Of a DNA stretch of 64,000 nucleotides, positions 34,267-42,867 are shown piece after piece. The translations under genes and the position numbers were made by a program. Below the pieces are notes generated by a model that ran no database searches, was not told the origin of the DNA, and saw only the letters and a list, made by a program, of their open reading frames with translations. Numbering within the stretch: position 1 is the first letter of the stretch; the number at the start of each line of letters is the position of its first letter. The DNA is taken from the NCBI GenBank assembly GCA_963733145.1, contig CAVTCJ010000016.1:1-64000 (forward strand), in the 5' to 3' direction. Source of the DNA: JAHIKV01 sp963733145 (GTDB taxonomy: Bacteria; Planctomycetota; Planctomycetia; Pirellulales; Thermoguttaceae).

Positions 34267-34300
34267 GCGGCATTTTCGTTTGGAGACGTTCACGGTATGC

Positions 34301-34404
34301 TCGTTTAGCGGCCGCCGGCACGGCGGCCCACCATTCGTTTAGCGGCCGCCGGCACGGCGGCCATCGGCAGTTCACGTGCCGCCGTGCCGGCGGCCGCTAA
34401 ACAT
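34301..34404. repeat. triple-arm TTTAGCGGCCGCCGGCACGG hairpin
   Basis: Two direct copies of GTTTAGCGGCCGCCGGCACG and one inverted copy CGTGCCGGCGGCCGCTAAAC lie in the gap before the isomerase gene, the same layout as at 30538-30652. Confidence 0.85.
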
Positions 34405-34417
34405 TGAAGGACCGATC

Positions 34418-35260
34418 ATGGAAAAATGGCCCCTGGGCGTGTTTGCCAGCATCGACGCCGGGCTGGGCGTAAAACTCGAAGTTGCCAGCGAACTCGGCGT
34501 CCCCACCATTCAACTTCACACCCCGCACCGGGCGACGCGGACCAAGGAAAACGCCGCGCGGTTTCTGGCCCAACTGCGGGCGCTGAACATCCGCATCTCG
34601 GTCGTCTTCGCCGGCTTCGACGGCGAGAGCTACGCCGACATTCCCACCGTGGTCCGCACCGTCGGCCTGGTCCCGCCCGAGACCCGCGCCGCGCGGCTGG
34701 TCGAAGCCCGCGGGATTTCCGACTTTGCCCGGCTGCTGGGCGTCGACGCCGTGGGCCTGCACATCGGCTGCGTGCCTCACGACGAGAGCAACCCGCTGTT
34801 CGGCGATTCGGTGGAAGTCACCCGGCAATTGTGCGACCATTGCCGCGGCAACGGGCAGAACCTGCACCTGGAGACCGGCCAGGAGCCGGCCGACGTGCTG
34901 CTGCGTTTCCTGGGCCTGGTGGACCGCGACAATCTGTATGTCAATTTCGATCCGGCGAACATGATCCTCTACGGCTGCGGCGAGCCGATCGAGGCCCTCC
35001 GCCGGGTCGGCCGCTTCGTCCGCAGCGTTCACTGCAAGGATGCGAAATGGGCCACCCGCCCCGGCGAAGAGTGGGGCGCCGAAGTGCCGCTCGGCGAAGG
35101 CGACGTGGGCCTGGAAAACTTCCTCCGCACGCTCGACGAACTCGGCTACGCGGGCCCCTTGACCATCGAGCGCGAAATCCCCCAGGAGCCCAGCCGCCAG
35201 AAAGAAGAGATCGGCCGCGGCATCCGCCTGCTCAACGAATTGAAAGCGAAGATCGGATAG
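34418..35260 (+). CDS. sugar phosphate isomerase/epimerase (AP endonuclease 2 fold)
   Basis: A 280-aa TIM-barrel protein with the metal-binding acidic and histidine residues of the xylose isomerase-like family: HIGCVPHDE, HLETGQEPADVLLRF, VNFDPANMILYG, SVHCKDAKWA and a C-terminal Glu in TIEREIPQEP. Members isomerise or epimerise keto-sugars, often next to Gfo/Idh/MocA dehydrogenases in inositol or keto-sugar routes, which is the case here. GAAGGA stands ahead of ATG 34418. The exact substrate is not shown. Confidence 0.88.
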   Translation: MEKWPLGVFASIDAGLGVKLEVASELGVPTIQLHTPHRATRTKENAARFLAQLRALNIRISVVFAGFDGESYADIPTVVRTVGLVPPETRAARLVEARGISDFARLLGVDAVGLHIGCVPHDESNPLFGDSVEVTRQLCDHCRGNGQNLHLETGQEPADVLLRFLGLVDRDNLYVNFDPANMILYGCGEPIEALRRVGRFVRSVHCKDAKWATRPGEEWGAEVPLGEGDVGLENFLRTLDELGYAGPLTIEREIPQEPSRQKEEIGRGIRLLNELKAKIG

Positions 35261-35320
35261 GTCAGCAATCGAAGAGATCAGAGGGCTGGCCGCTTCAGCG
35301 GCCAGTGCGAAGCCGCAAGC

Positions 35321-35372
35321 GGCGAACCCCGAACCCCGAACCCCGAACCCCCCAGCCCCGAACCCCGAATCC
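35321..35372. repeat. tandem CCCCGAACCCCGAAC simple repeat
   Basis: Repeated CGAACCC units directly before the next gene. They are the complement of the GGGTTCGGGATTCGG units inserted in the FecR genes at 25975 and 46157. Confidence 0.8.
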
Positions 35373-35375
35373 GCC

Positions 35376-35681
35376 ATGCCGCGAATCTCCATGCAATTTC
35401 CGCACACGATCGGTCAGGAAGAGGCCACGCGGCGGCTGAAAGCGAAGTTCGCCGCCGCCCGCGAGGAACATCGGCACCGGGCCACCGATTACTCCGAAGA
35501 ATGGAAGGACCACACCTTTTTCTTCAACTTCAAGGCGCTGGGTATGGCCGTCGGCGGCACAGTGGCCGTCGAGCCGCAACGCCTCGTCCTCGACGCCCAA
35601 ATCCCCATTGCCGCCATGCTTCTGCGGCGGGCGATCGAAGACCGCCTCCGTCAGGAGGTCGCCGGATTGCTGGCGCCGTAG
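35376..35681 (+). CDS. polyhydroxyalkanoic acid system family protein
   Basis: A 101-aa protein whose layout matches the small PHA-system (PHA_gran_rgn) family: RISMQFPHTIGQEEATRRL at the N-terminus, WKDHTFFFNFKALGMAVGGT in the middle and IPIAAMLLRRAIEDRLRQEV at the end, which gives an alpha/beta START-like fold. The role of the family is unproven, and the genes occur widely outside PHA producers. No PHA synthase is nearby. It overlaps the tail of a decayed gene on the opposite strand. Confidence 0.75.
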   Translation: MPRISMQFPHTIGQEEATRRLKAKFAAAREEHRHRATDYSEEWKDHTFFFNFKALGMAVGGTVAVEPQRLVLDAQIPIAAMLLRRAIEDRLRQEVAGLLAP

Positions 35682-35739
35682 ATGACATCTCAACAATGCG
35701 GAACCGCCGTCTCCTCGCCTGCTGAAAGCGGTATCGGCG

Positions 35740-37205
35740 GCGAATAAACAAAGCGTAGCGTGGCTCGTTGCCGGGCTGTTGCTCAGCCGGCTTTGGCATC
35801 AGCGTGATTTCGTAGCGGCGTTCCATGTTCTTGGGGCCCTTCTCCGCGGACAAAACGGCCTTGTTGCCTTGCCGCTCATAATGAAACGGCTTTCCGTCGT
35901 AGGGATTGACCGGGATGGGAACTTCGGTAATGTCTCCCAGATGATCGGGCCAGCGGCCTTGATGAGCGGCGGCGTAGAGCCGCAACGCCTCGAAGATTCG
36001 CAGCACGGCAATCCTGCATTCACACCGCATTTCTGCCCCCTTCACCGCTTTTGCCGCCGGAGACCACAAGGAAAACGGCGGGAATATCCCGCAATCGTCA
36101 GCCTCGGCCTTCTTTTGCGTTTCATCCTCATGTTGCAATCGTGTGCTCATTTCAAGCAGCCGGCAGAGTAAGACCGCTTGGCCATTGGCATGGCCTCGAC
36201 CTGGCCGCCGTGCGTCCGTGCTCGATCAGATAACGCTTCGCCCGAGGATAGACCTCTTTGCCGACGGCGTTTTTTGGACGGATGCCTTAGTGTTCATCGC
36301 GAGGAATGACTTTAGCTGAGGGATAGTGTCCTCGGTCCTTTCCCAGAGCTTGCCACCCGACCGGCGAGAGTTTTGTCCAGGTCGTACAGATCGGGGAATT
36401 GAAACACAGTATGTTCACTCGCCTCGCCGCCCGGTCGAAAATCCACCAGCGGCCGAGGTGAGCGTGCTGAGGGCCCACGTAGTCCAAATCTCGGAGCATC
36501 GGGTTGCTGAATTAATTGTTGCACCTCATGCGACATCATGTCGGCGAAAGCGCCGCCGGCCAAGTGGCATTGACAATGGTTTGTCCAATTGTGCAACGTC
36601 TCGCGCCTCCGCAAAGCCGACTTGTAGCGTTCGCAACGCCCGGATCGTACTTCCCTTCCACGATCTCCAAGCGTGGCTATTCACCGACAGCAATCGCGCA
36701 TACAAGCGAGACTGTTGTAATCCGGTCAGAAGCATCGTGACAAAGTTGCCGTCGCGGATCTGACAACTCCCAGTCGCACGATTCAAAGCGGGCCGCCCGC
36801 TCCATGTCGGCAAAGACCCAGTCGTAGCCAAGTATGCCTTTATCCTTCGCTAATACCTCTTTGCGATACTCCTTCTCTTTAGGATCACCCAACGGTATGC
36901 TCATCCACTTTCCGATGCACCCCGATCCGTCGTATTCCTTTTCAAACTCGTTGAAGAAATTGCTTCTTTCCGCCAGCAGCCGGTTCCACCACCGGCCGCG
37001 TTGCCCTGGGCCTCCGTTCCATGAACGGCGGCAGGAGCCGGTACTTCAACGCCGGCCGCGGCTCGGCCGCCGGATGCAACACGATTTGGACCGCCTTCTC
37101 CTCCAGCGACTGGCCGGGCGTCGAAGGAGAAGATGCCGGTCCGCATACCGCCACAGAGGGAATTACACTTAGAAACGCCAATAGACCTCCAGTGATAAAC
37201 CGCAT
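35740..37205 (-). pseudogene. decayed secreted planctomycete protein, multiple frameshifts
   Basis: Colinear pieces of one gene can be followed on the minus strand in changing frames. They begin at ATG 37205 with a signal peptide (FITGGLLAFLSVIPSVAVCG) and PRPALKYRLLPPFMER. Next come MSIPLGDPKEKEYRKEVLAK with FESCDWEL, then GNFVTMLLTGLQQSRLYARL with ALRTLQVGFAEARDVAQ, then FADMMSHEVQQLIQQPDAP with RPLVDFRPGGE, and finally FEALRLYAAAHQGRWPDHLG with PIPVNPYDGKPFHYERQG. The order fits a secreted family of unknown function common in planctomycetes. At least four frame changes leave no functional product. The 3' end is approximate. Confidence 0.75.
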
Positions 37206-37371
37206 GATTTCGCTCCTGTGAATGGTATGGCAATGCTCTAGGATCTACGCCGAGGCACTCATCCGCGCATACTCCTGCCTATATAAGAGTCGCTTTGCCC
37301 CACGTTTTGTCTATAATTCTCCGAAAATCCGGGTGATTGGGCAGGCGTCGGGACCGGATGGCCGCGGGCCG

Positions 37372-37791
37372 CTACTTCTCGCCCATGACCGTCACCAGCA
37401 CGGTCCGCCGCCGCGGACGAACGTCGCACTCGAGGTGGACGATCTGCTGCCACGTGCCCAAGACCGGTTTGCCGTCGGCGACGGGCAGCGAGAGCGACGG
37501 GCCGAGCAGCGTCGCTTGCAGGTGCGAATGGCCGTTGCCGTCGTGCCAGGCCCGTTCGTGGCCGTATTCGCGGCTGGGCGGGATCAGCCGGTCGAGCATC
37601 TCGGGCAAGTCCCGCTCCAGCCCCGGCTCGAACTCGATGGTTCCGACCGCCGCCGTGCTGCCCACGCAGAACACCTGGGCGATGCCCGCCTTGATCCCCG
37701 ACCGTCCCACGGCGGCCGCGACCTGAGCGGTGAGATCGGTCATCTGCCGATGGCCGGTCGTGTCAAGGGACACTTCTTCCTGGTAAATCAT
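37372..37791 (-). CDS. YjbQ family protein (secondary thiamine-phosphate synthase)
   Basis: A 139-aa member of the UPF0047/YjbQ family. Conserved features are the GIAQVFCVGSTAAVGTIEFE segment, the two His of GHERAWHDGNGHSHLQATL and the ending LGTWQQIVHLECDVRPRRR. E. coli YjbQ has weak thiamine-phosphate synthase activity, but the true role is unsettled. ATG 37791 and the whole length fit the family. It follows thyX on the same strand with a 38-base gap and may be cotranscribed. Confidence 0.92.
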   Translation of the reverse strand: MIYQEEVSLDTTGHRQMTDLTAQVAAAVGRSGIKAGIAQVFCVGSTAAVGTIEFEPGLERDLPEMLDRLIPPSREYGHERAWHDGNGHSHLQATLLGPSLSLPVADGKPVLGTWQQIVHLECDVRPRRRTVLVTVMGEK

Positions 37792-37829
37792 AATTGCAGG
37801 TCCTCCGAAATAGAAACGCTAGTACGCGA

Positions 37830-38753
37830 CTACTCCCAGGGCGTCTGCAACCCAAGCTCGCACAGTTTCTTCTGGAACTCTTCCCGTTCCCGGTTATGTT
37901 TCAGCCCATCGGGGCCGGCGTGCAGCCAACCGAAACCCTCGGCCAGCCGGCGGGCAGCGGCCGGCCGGCCGCGGGAAACCTCGCGGAATATCGCCATCTC
38001 CAGTCGGGAAAAGGAGCGGGCCTCAAGACGATAGTCGAGAAACGCTTCCCACGCCAGCGGACACCACTTGGCGACGATCTCGTGCCCGATCGCCGTCGCG
38101 TAGCTGCGAATCTCCACCTGCGCCGACTCGTCCATGCGAAGCGAGAGGAAGTGCAGCAGGTTGTGCAGATCGATCTTCCAGTACGCCTCGGTGTAGGTCG
38201 AGAGCGGCAAATCCTTGCGGGCCTGACCGCGGGAGACCTTCGCGTCGAGCCGCCGGCGATACGCCCGCCGGGCGAGCGCCTGCAATTCGGCCTCCTCCCG
38301 GGAAAGCTCGGCTCCGACGGCGGCGTCCAGAAATTGCCCGCACCCCTGGCGATTGAACGTCGATTGTTCGCGCCACTCGCCGGGCTGGGTGGCGTGAGAG
38401 GCGTCGATCGCCTCCGAGTAGCGGGTGGAATACTCGTTCACGTTCGCCGTGCGGTGGCGGATCCACTGCCGCCAGCAATCCATCGGCACGCGGACGTGGA
38501 GCTTGATCTCGCACATCTCGAACGGCGTGGTGTGCCGGTGCCGCATCAAGTAGCGGATCAGGCCCCGGTCCTCGGAAACCCGCTTGGTGCCGGCGCCGTA
38601 AGAGATTCGCGCGGCCTGCACGATCGCCTCGTCCGAGCCCATGTAGTCGATCACACGGACGAAGCCGTCGTCGAGAATCTTCAGTGGAACGCCGAGAATG
38701 GCGTCCAACGCCTCGACTCTCGACCGGCCGTCCGTCGCATTGCTGTTGGTCAT
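37830..38753 (-). CDS. thyX: FAD-dependent thymidylate synthase
   Basis: Makes dTMP from dUMP using FADH2 and methylene-tetrahydrofolate. The ThyX signature RHRTANVNEYSTRYS (RHRxxSxxxxS, here with Asn for the first Ser position) lies at about residue 95-110, and ISYGAGTK, RHRHTTPFEMCEIKLHVRVP and the C-terminal ISLRMDE-like LHFLSLRMDESAQVEIRSYA are all in place. At 307 aa it is longer than bacterial ThyX (about 220-250), with an extra C-terminal tail (RGRPAAARRLAEGFGWLHAG). ATG 38753 follows GGAGG at 9 bases. Confidence 0.95.
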   Translation of the reverse strand: MTNSNATDGRSRVEALDAILGVPLKILDDGFVRVIDYMGSDEAIVQAARISYGAGTKRVSEDRGLIRYLMRHRHTTPFEMCEIKLHVRVPMDCWRQWIRHRTANVNEYSTRYSEAIDASHATQPGEWREQSTFNRQGCGQFLDAAVGAELSREEAELQALARRAYRRRLDAKVSRGQARKDLPLSTYTEAYWKIDLHNLLHFLSLRMDESAQVEIRSYATAIGHEIVAKWCPLAWEAFLDYRLEARSFSRLEMAIFREVSRGRPAAARRLAEGFGWLHAGPDGLKHNREREEFQKKLCELGLQTPWE

Positions 38754-39116
38754 TTTCGCCTCAGTCCTCCGATTACTGAAGTGGGACAACACCTGGCAAA
38801 ACGGCCCGGTCCGTCCGCGTTACGAAAACATGAATTGTACCCGACGTGGCCAGATGTGGAATCCGCCCAAGCCGGCAGATGTTGCGCCTGATACTGGCCA
38901 CCTCGCGCCCGGTCGGCGTTCGTTCGCAAAGCCACATTTTTCGGCAGATTGCTTCCGGGATCCGAAGTCAACCAGCTTCCTGAATCCCAACGGGGGGCCT
39001 GGGGATTGGGATATGATTGTCCCATAGTTACGGAGTTCGATGGAGTTGCCTTTTGCCTGATGTGCCACAAATTCGCAACAGATTTCGGTGTCCGAATGAA
39101 TTCGCGCGAGACCCTG

Positions 39117-39145
39117 TTGACATAGAATGTCATTTAGCATATATT
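39117..39145 (+). promoter_or_regulatory. sigma-70-like promoter of the Fur-family gene
   Basis: TTGACA (39117-39122) and TATATT (39140-39145) are separated by exactly 17 bases. The predicted start of transcription, about 7 bases further, is 39152-39154. Confidence 0.6.
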
Positions 39146-39153
39146 GCTTTTTC

Positions 39154-39597
39154 GTGGACCCGAATTTTGCCCAGAGTATTGAGCGGTTGAAGAAACTCTG
39201 CCGCGATAGAGGGATTCCGCTCACCAATCAGCGGCGTACTGTGCTTGAAGTCCTATTGGAGCATACCGGCCACCCTACGGCGGATCAGGTCTACAATGCA
39301 GTCCGCGGCCTTATCCCACAGATTTCAAAAAGAACGGTCTACCGAGTCCTCGAAACACTGGTAGACTTTGGGTTGGTCCGTCGCGTCCACCACGCGGGGG
39401 CAACCGTTCGTTTCGACGCAAGGATGCACCGCCACCACCATCTCATTTGCATTCGATGCAACCGAATCGTGGATTTCGACAGCCCCAGCTTGGACAATCT
39501 CGCCTTGCCCGAAGGTAAACCGCAGGGATTTTTGATTTCCGACTTTTCCGTTCAGTTCATGGGAACTTGCCCGGACTGCCGCAAAGCAACGAAGTAA
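39154..39597 (+). CDS. Fur-family regulator, PerR-like
   Basis: A metal-dependent repressor of about 147 aa. The winged-helix part is IPLTNQRRTVLEVLLEHTGH and ISKRTVYRVLETLVDFGLVR, the metal site HRHHHLICIRC, and the structural zinc site is two CxxC pairs (CIRC and CPDC). Its end is 21 bases before katA, so it probably senses peroxide and controls the catalase, as PerR does. ATG 39127 would lie between the -35 and -10 of a strong promoter and so outside the message; GTG 39154 falls at the predicted transcription start and is preferred, making the mRNA leaderless. If the promoter is not used, ATG 39127 is the start. Confidence 0.88.
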   Translation: MDPNFAQSIERLKKLCRDRGIPLTNQRRTVLEVLLEHTGHPTADQVYNAVRGLIPQISKRTVYRVLETLVDFGLVRRVHHAGATVRFDARMHRHHHLICIRCNRIVDFDSPSLDNLALPEGKPQGFLISDFSVQFMGTCPDCRKATK

Positions 39598-39618
39598 ACC
39601 ATATACAGGAGAAAGAAC

Positions 39619-41080
39619 ATGAGTGATTCCAAAAAACTCACCACAAACGCCGGTGCTCCGGTTCCGGATAATCAGAACGTCATGACCGCCGGCCCGCGAG
39701 GTCCGCAACTGCTTCAGGACGTCTGGTATCTGGAAAAAATGGCCCATTTCGACCGTGAGGTCATTCCGGAACGGCGGATGCACGCCAAGGGCTCCGGGGC
39801 CTACGGCACCTTCACTGTGACCCATGACATCACCAAATACACTCGCGCCAAAATCTTTTCCGAGATCGGCAAGAAGACCGAGTTGTTCGCGCGTTTTTCC
39901 ACAGTGGCCGGTGAACGCGGCGCCGCCGATGCCGAGCGCGACATCCGCGGCTTTGCGCTAAAGTTCTACACCGAAGAGGGCAACTGGGACCTCGTGGGCA
40001 ATAACACGCCGGTCTTCTTTCTCCGCGACCCGCTCAAATTTTCGGACCTCAACCACGTCGTCCATCGCGACCCGCGCACCAACCTGCGCACGCGCCAAGA
40101 ACAATTGGGACTTCTGGACGTCGCTGCCCGAGGCGCTGCATCAGGTGACCATCACGATGAGCGAGCGGGGCATTCCGTTGTCCTTCCGTCACATGAACGG
40201 CTATGGCAGTCACACCTTCAGCTTCATCAACGCCAACAACGAACGGTACTGGTGCAAGTTCCACTTTAAGACGCAGCAGGGCATCAAGTGTCTGACCGAT
40301 GCGGAAGCCGAGGCGGTGATCGGCCAATGCCGTGAGAGCAATCAACGCGACCTCTACTACTCCATCGAGAAAGGCGATTTTCCGCGATGGACCCTGTACG
40401 TCCAGATTATGGCCGAGCAACAGGCCGCCAAACACCCCTACAATCCTTTTGATCTCACCAAGGTTTGGTACAAAAAGGATTATCCCCTTATCGAGGTGGG
40501 GATTATGGAGCTTAACAAGAACCCGGAAAACTACTTTGCCGAGGTCGAGCAGTCGGCGTTTAATCCGGCCAATGTGGTGCCGGGCATCGGCTTCTCTCCC
40601 GACAAGATGCTCCAAGGAAGGCTCTTTTCCTACGGCGACACCCAGCGTTACCGGTTAGGGGTCAACCATCACCTAATCCCAGTGAATAAGGCCCGTTGCC
40701 CCTTCCACAGTTATCACCGCGATGGCCAGATGCGGGTGGACGGCAACTACGGCTCCACGCTGGGCTATGAGCCCAACAGTTATGGTGAGTGGCAGGAACA
40801 GCCTGATTTCTCCGAGCCGCCTCTGGAACTGAGCGGGGCTGCGGCCCACTGGAACGCCCGCGAGGATGACAGCGATTACTATACCCAGCCGGGCAAGCTC
40901 TTTCACCTGATGAGCAAAGAGCAACGGGAAGTCCTGTTCGGCAACACCGCCCGCGCGATGGGCGACGCGCCGCGGGAGATCAAGATTCGCCACATCGGCA
41001 ACTGCCTGAGGGCCGACCCTGATTACGGCAAGGGAGTGGCCGACGCACTGGGCATCCCGCTTAGCGAAGTGCCGGAATAG
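39619..41080 (+). CDS. katA: monofunctional heme catalase, one frameshift
   Basis: Decomposes hydrogen peroxide. Catalytic His is in MHAKGSGAYGTFTVT, Asn in GNNTPVFFLRDPLKF, and the heme-ligand Tyr in RLFSYGDTQRYRLG; ISVNKARCPFH-like PVNKARCPFHSYHRDG follows. It is a small-subunit catalase of about 485 aa. At about 40095 one extra base shifts the frame: NLRT before it and AKNNWDFWTSLPEALHQVT after it are adjacent in the family. Either a base-call error or a recent mutation. An AGGAG precedes ATG 39619. It lies directly downstream of the PerR-like gene. Confidence 0.92.
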
Positions 41081-41097
41081 GCATGCGCCGAGCCGTT

Positions 41098-41180
41098 GAA
41101 AAAAGGGGATGTTGAATAAGGGACTAGTCCAATCATTGGGAGTGCTTACTCTCGGAAATTGGAATTATCCCTTTTTTCTA
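41098..41180. terminator. candidate bidirectional terminator
   Basis: AAAAAAGGGGAT near 41099 faces TTATCCCTTTTTTC near 41165 in the gap between two convergent genes. The A-run and T-run at the base suit termination in both directions, but the loop is long and the stem imperfect. Confidence 0.4.
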
Positions 41181-41196
41181 TCCCGGACCACTGGTC

Positions 41197-41622
41197 CTAC
41201 CGCGCCCCCACGGGCTCCTCGATATGGACGTGGTACATCGCCCGCAGCCAGTTGGCGGTGTCGGTGTAGTTTTGGAACCGGGTGATCTTCCCGTTTCGCA
41301 AGGTCCAGAAGTGGGCGAACGGCGCTCTAAGCTCGTTGCCCGTGTCCTTCCCTCGACCCAGGAAGCATCCGGTTACAATCACCTGGTCCCCGGCGTCGAG
41401 ATACTGATCGCATTGCAGACGGAAGTTGTCGAGCCCGTCGCGGCAGGGCGCGAAGACTTCCTTGATGACGGCTGCGGGGCCGCGGTGTGTGCCGCAGACC
41501 TGAATCCCCTCCACGTCGGGTTCGATCCATTCGATTTGTGGGTCGAAGGGCATGCTGGCAAAATCCCCATGAGCGAACGAATCGTAAAGCCCGCGGACCG
41601 TAGCAATGTTATCCTGGCCCAT
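41197..41622 (-). CDS. SnoaL-like (NTF2 fold) protein
   Basis: A 141-aa protein of the SnoaL/NTF2 alpha-beta barrel superfamily: VRGLYDSFAHGDFASMPFDP at the start, IEWIEPDVEG, GPAAVIKEVFAP, VIVTGCFLGRGKDTG and a C-terminal FAHFWTLRNGKITRFQNYTD. The family comprises small-molecule isomerases, cyclases and many unassigned proteins. No catalytic set is certain and no pathway is adjacent. A strand-converging gap separates it from katA. Confidence 0.85.
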   Translation of the reverse strand: MGQDNIATVRGLYDSFAHGDFASMPFDPQIEWIEPDVEGIQVCGTHRGPAAVIKEVFAPCRDGLDNFRLQCDQYLDAGDQVIVTGCFLGRGKDTGNELRAPFAHFWTLRNGKITRFQNYTDTANWLRAMYHVHIEEPVGAR

Positions 41623-41781
41623 GATCTATCTCCTTGAAATGTTTTCTACTTTCAACCGATGTTCTGGAACGTAATCGTGAACTCTCCAAAACAACACGGT
41701 GGAATTGTAGGCCGGCAACCGGCGTGGGCAAGATGTTCTTTATCGGCAGCTCCTACCAGCCAGAAGGGGCAAAAACGGGTC

Positions 41782-41868
41782 GGGGGCAAAAACGGGTCAG
41801 AACGATTATTGCCCCATCGGCGTGCGTTCTGGGAGTGAGAAATAGTTCTGCCCCCTTTTGGCGGTCAG
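41782..41868. repeat. GGTCAGAAC...TTCTGGGAGTGA repeat, copy 1
   Basis: The unit GGTCAGAACGATTATTGCCC, CGTGCGTTCTGGGAGTGAGA and AATAGTTCTGCCCCC is repeated with few changes at 42305-42382. The arms are partly self-complementary (GGGGGCAAAAACGGG against CCCCCTTTTGGC). Confidence 0.75.
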
Positions 41869-41993
41869 TAGAATTTGTCGTCCCCCCTTAACGGCACGTT
41901 TGACACTTGAATGCCACATCCTATGTTTTACTGGATTGACTTCGTCTCATGAGACTAAAACCCAACCCAGATACACCAAATCTCGGTCCCGAC

Positions 41994-42296
41994 ATGAAGC
42001 GTATATTGCTCTTGAATGCGATTGTGCTCGTGTTCTTCTTCGCCGCTTGGTGCGTCCAGGACTATTTCGTAGTGAAATCTCCCCAATATCCCCAAAACTG
42101 CCATGACAGTGAATGGACATTCCTGTTCATCCCGCTTCTGACTTTAGTGGCAAATCTCGTCGCACTACGAAAGCAGGGGGTGACACGGGCACTTCTTACG
42201 GCAATCGTTGCCTCGGTTGCTATCTGCGTGCTCTTCCTTGCAATGTTGATCTTTCCCGGGATGCCGTTTCATCTGAGCATCGGCGGGACGCTGTAA
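41994..42296 (+). CDS. small membrane protein flanked by repeats
   Basis: A 100-aa protein with three hydrophobic helices (LLLNAIVLVFFFAAW, WTFLFIPLLTLVANLVAL, LTAIVASVAICVLFLAMLIF). ATG 41994 (MKRILLLNAIV) is chosen, as this puts helix 1 at the N-terminus; ATG 41949 is an alternative. GC is lower than in the neighbours, and the gene sits exactly between two direct copies of a repeat, so it may be a recent arrival. I do not recognise the family. Confidence 0.55.
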   Translation: MKRILLLNAIVLVFFFAAWCVQDYFVVKSPQYPQNCHDSEWTFLFIPLLTLVANLVALRKQGVTRALLTAIVASVAICVLFLAMLIFPGMPFHLSIGGTL

Positions 42297-42304
42297 ACCG
42301 GTGA

Positions 42305-42382
42305 AAAAGTGGTCAGAACTATTATTCCCCCACCGGCGCGCGTTCTGGGAGTGAAAAATAGTACCGACTCCTTTTCGCGGTT
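42305..42382. repeat. GGTCAGAAC...TTCTGGGAGTGA repeat, copy 2
   Basis: GGTCAGAACTATTATTCCCC, GCGCGTTCTGGGAGTGAAAA and ATAGTACCGACTCC correspond to the copy at 41782, in the same orientation. It lies at the 3' end of the DUF190 gene. Confidence 0.75.
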
Positions 42383-42723
42383 CAATCGGGACTGGTGGCG
42401 CGATACTTGATCACGCGGACCTGTTCCAGCGTCACCAGACCTTCCACGACCATCTCGTCGATGTGCGGCAGCAGTTCGTCGATCTTCTGCCGGGCGTCGA
42501 CGATCTCGATCACGATGGGCAGATCCTCCGACAGTCGCAGGATTTTAGCGGTGTGCATGCGGCTGTGGGCGCCGAAGCCCATCGGCCCGCGGAGCACGGT
42601 GGCCCCGGCCAGATGCAGTTCCCGGGCCTTGAGCACGATGGCCTCGTACAGCGGCCGGCCCTCCCAGCGGTCTGATTCGCCGATGAAAATGCGGAGCAGC
42701 CAGCCGTCTTCGGGAATCTTCAT
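42382..42723 (-). CDS. DUF190 protein associated with fluoride export
   Basis: A 113-aa protein of the PII-like DUF190 family: LLRIFIGESDRWEGRPLYEA, LHLAGATVLRGPMGFGAHS, LSEDLPIVIEIVDARQKIDE and a final EGLVTLEQVRVIKY. DUF190 genes are regularly found beside crcB, as here, where crcB lies 144 bases upstream on the same strand with only a hairpin repeat between. A regulatory role on the exporter is likely from the PII-like fold but not shown. Confidence 0.9.
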   Translation of the reverse strand: MKIPEDGWLLRIFIGESDRWEGRPLYEAIVLKARELHLAGATVLRGPMGFGAHSRMHTAKILRLSEDLPIVIEIVDARQKIDELLPHIDEMVVEGLVTLEQVRVIKYRATSPD

Positions 42724-42773
42724 GGTTCGCGTCCTTTAGGGATTGGAGAAAAACAACGCGTGCAATTCCCACT

Positions 42774-42828
42774 TGTGGTGCAGGCGTCTCGCCTGCCCAA
42801 CTGCTGCAGGCGAGACGCCTGCACCACA
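42774..42828. repeat. GTGGTGCAGGCGTCTCGCCTGC hairpin between crcB and DUF190
   Basis: The arms TGGTGCAGGCGTCTCGCCTG and CAGGCGAGACGCCTGCACCA are perfect complements separated by about 9 bases. Confidence 0.85.
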
Positions 42829-42867
42829 ATAAACATAGCAACATGTTCGTCTACGGTTACTTGCGTT

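Noticed and set aside
32494..34293. A 599-codon frame opposite the second Gfo/Idh/MocA paralog
   Set aside because: Mirror frame caused by codon bias; the same type of frame is found opposite the first paralog, which shows that it follows from the gene's own sequence.
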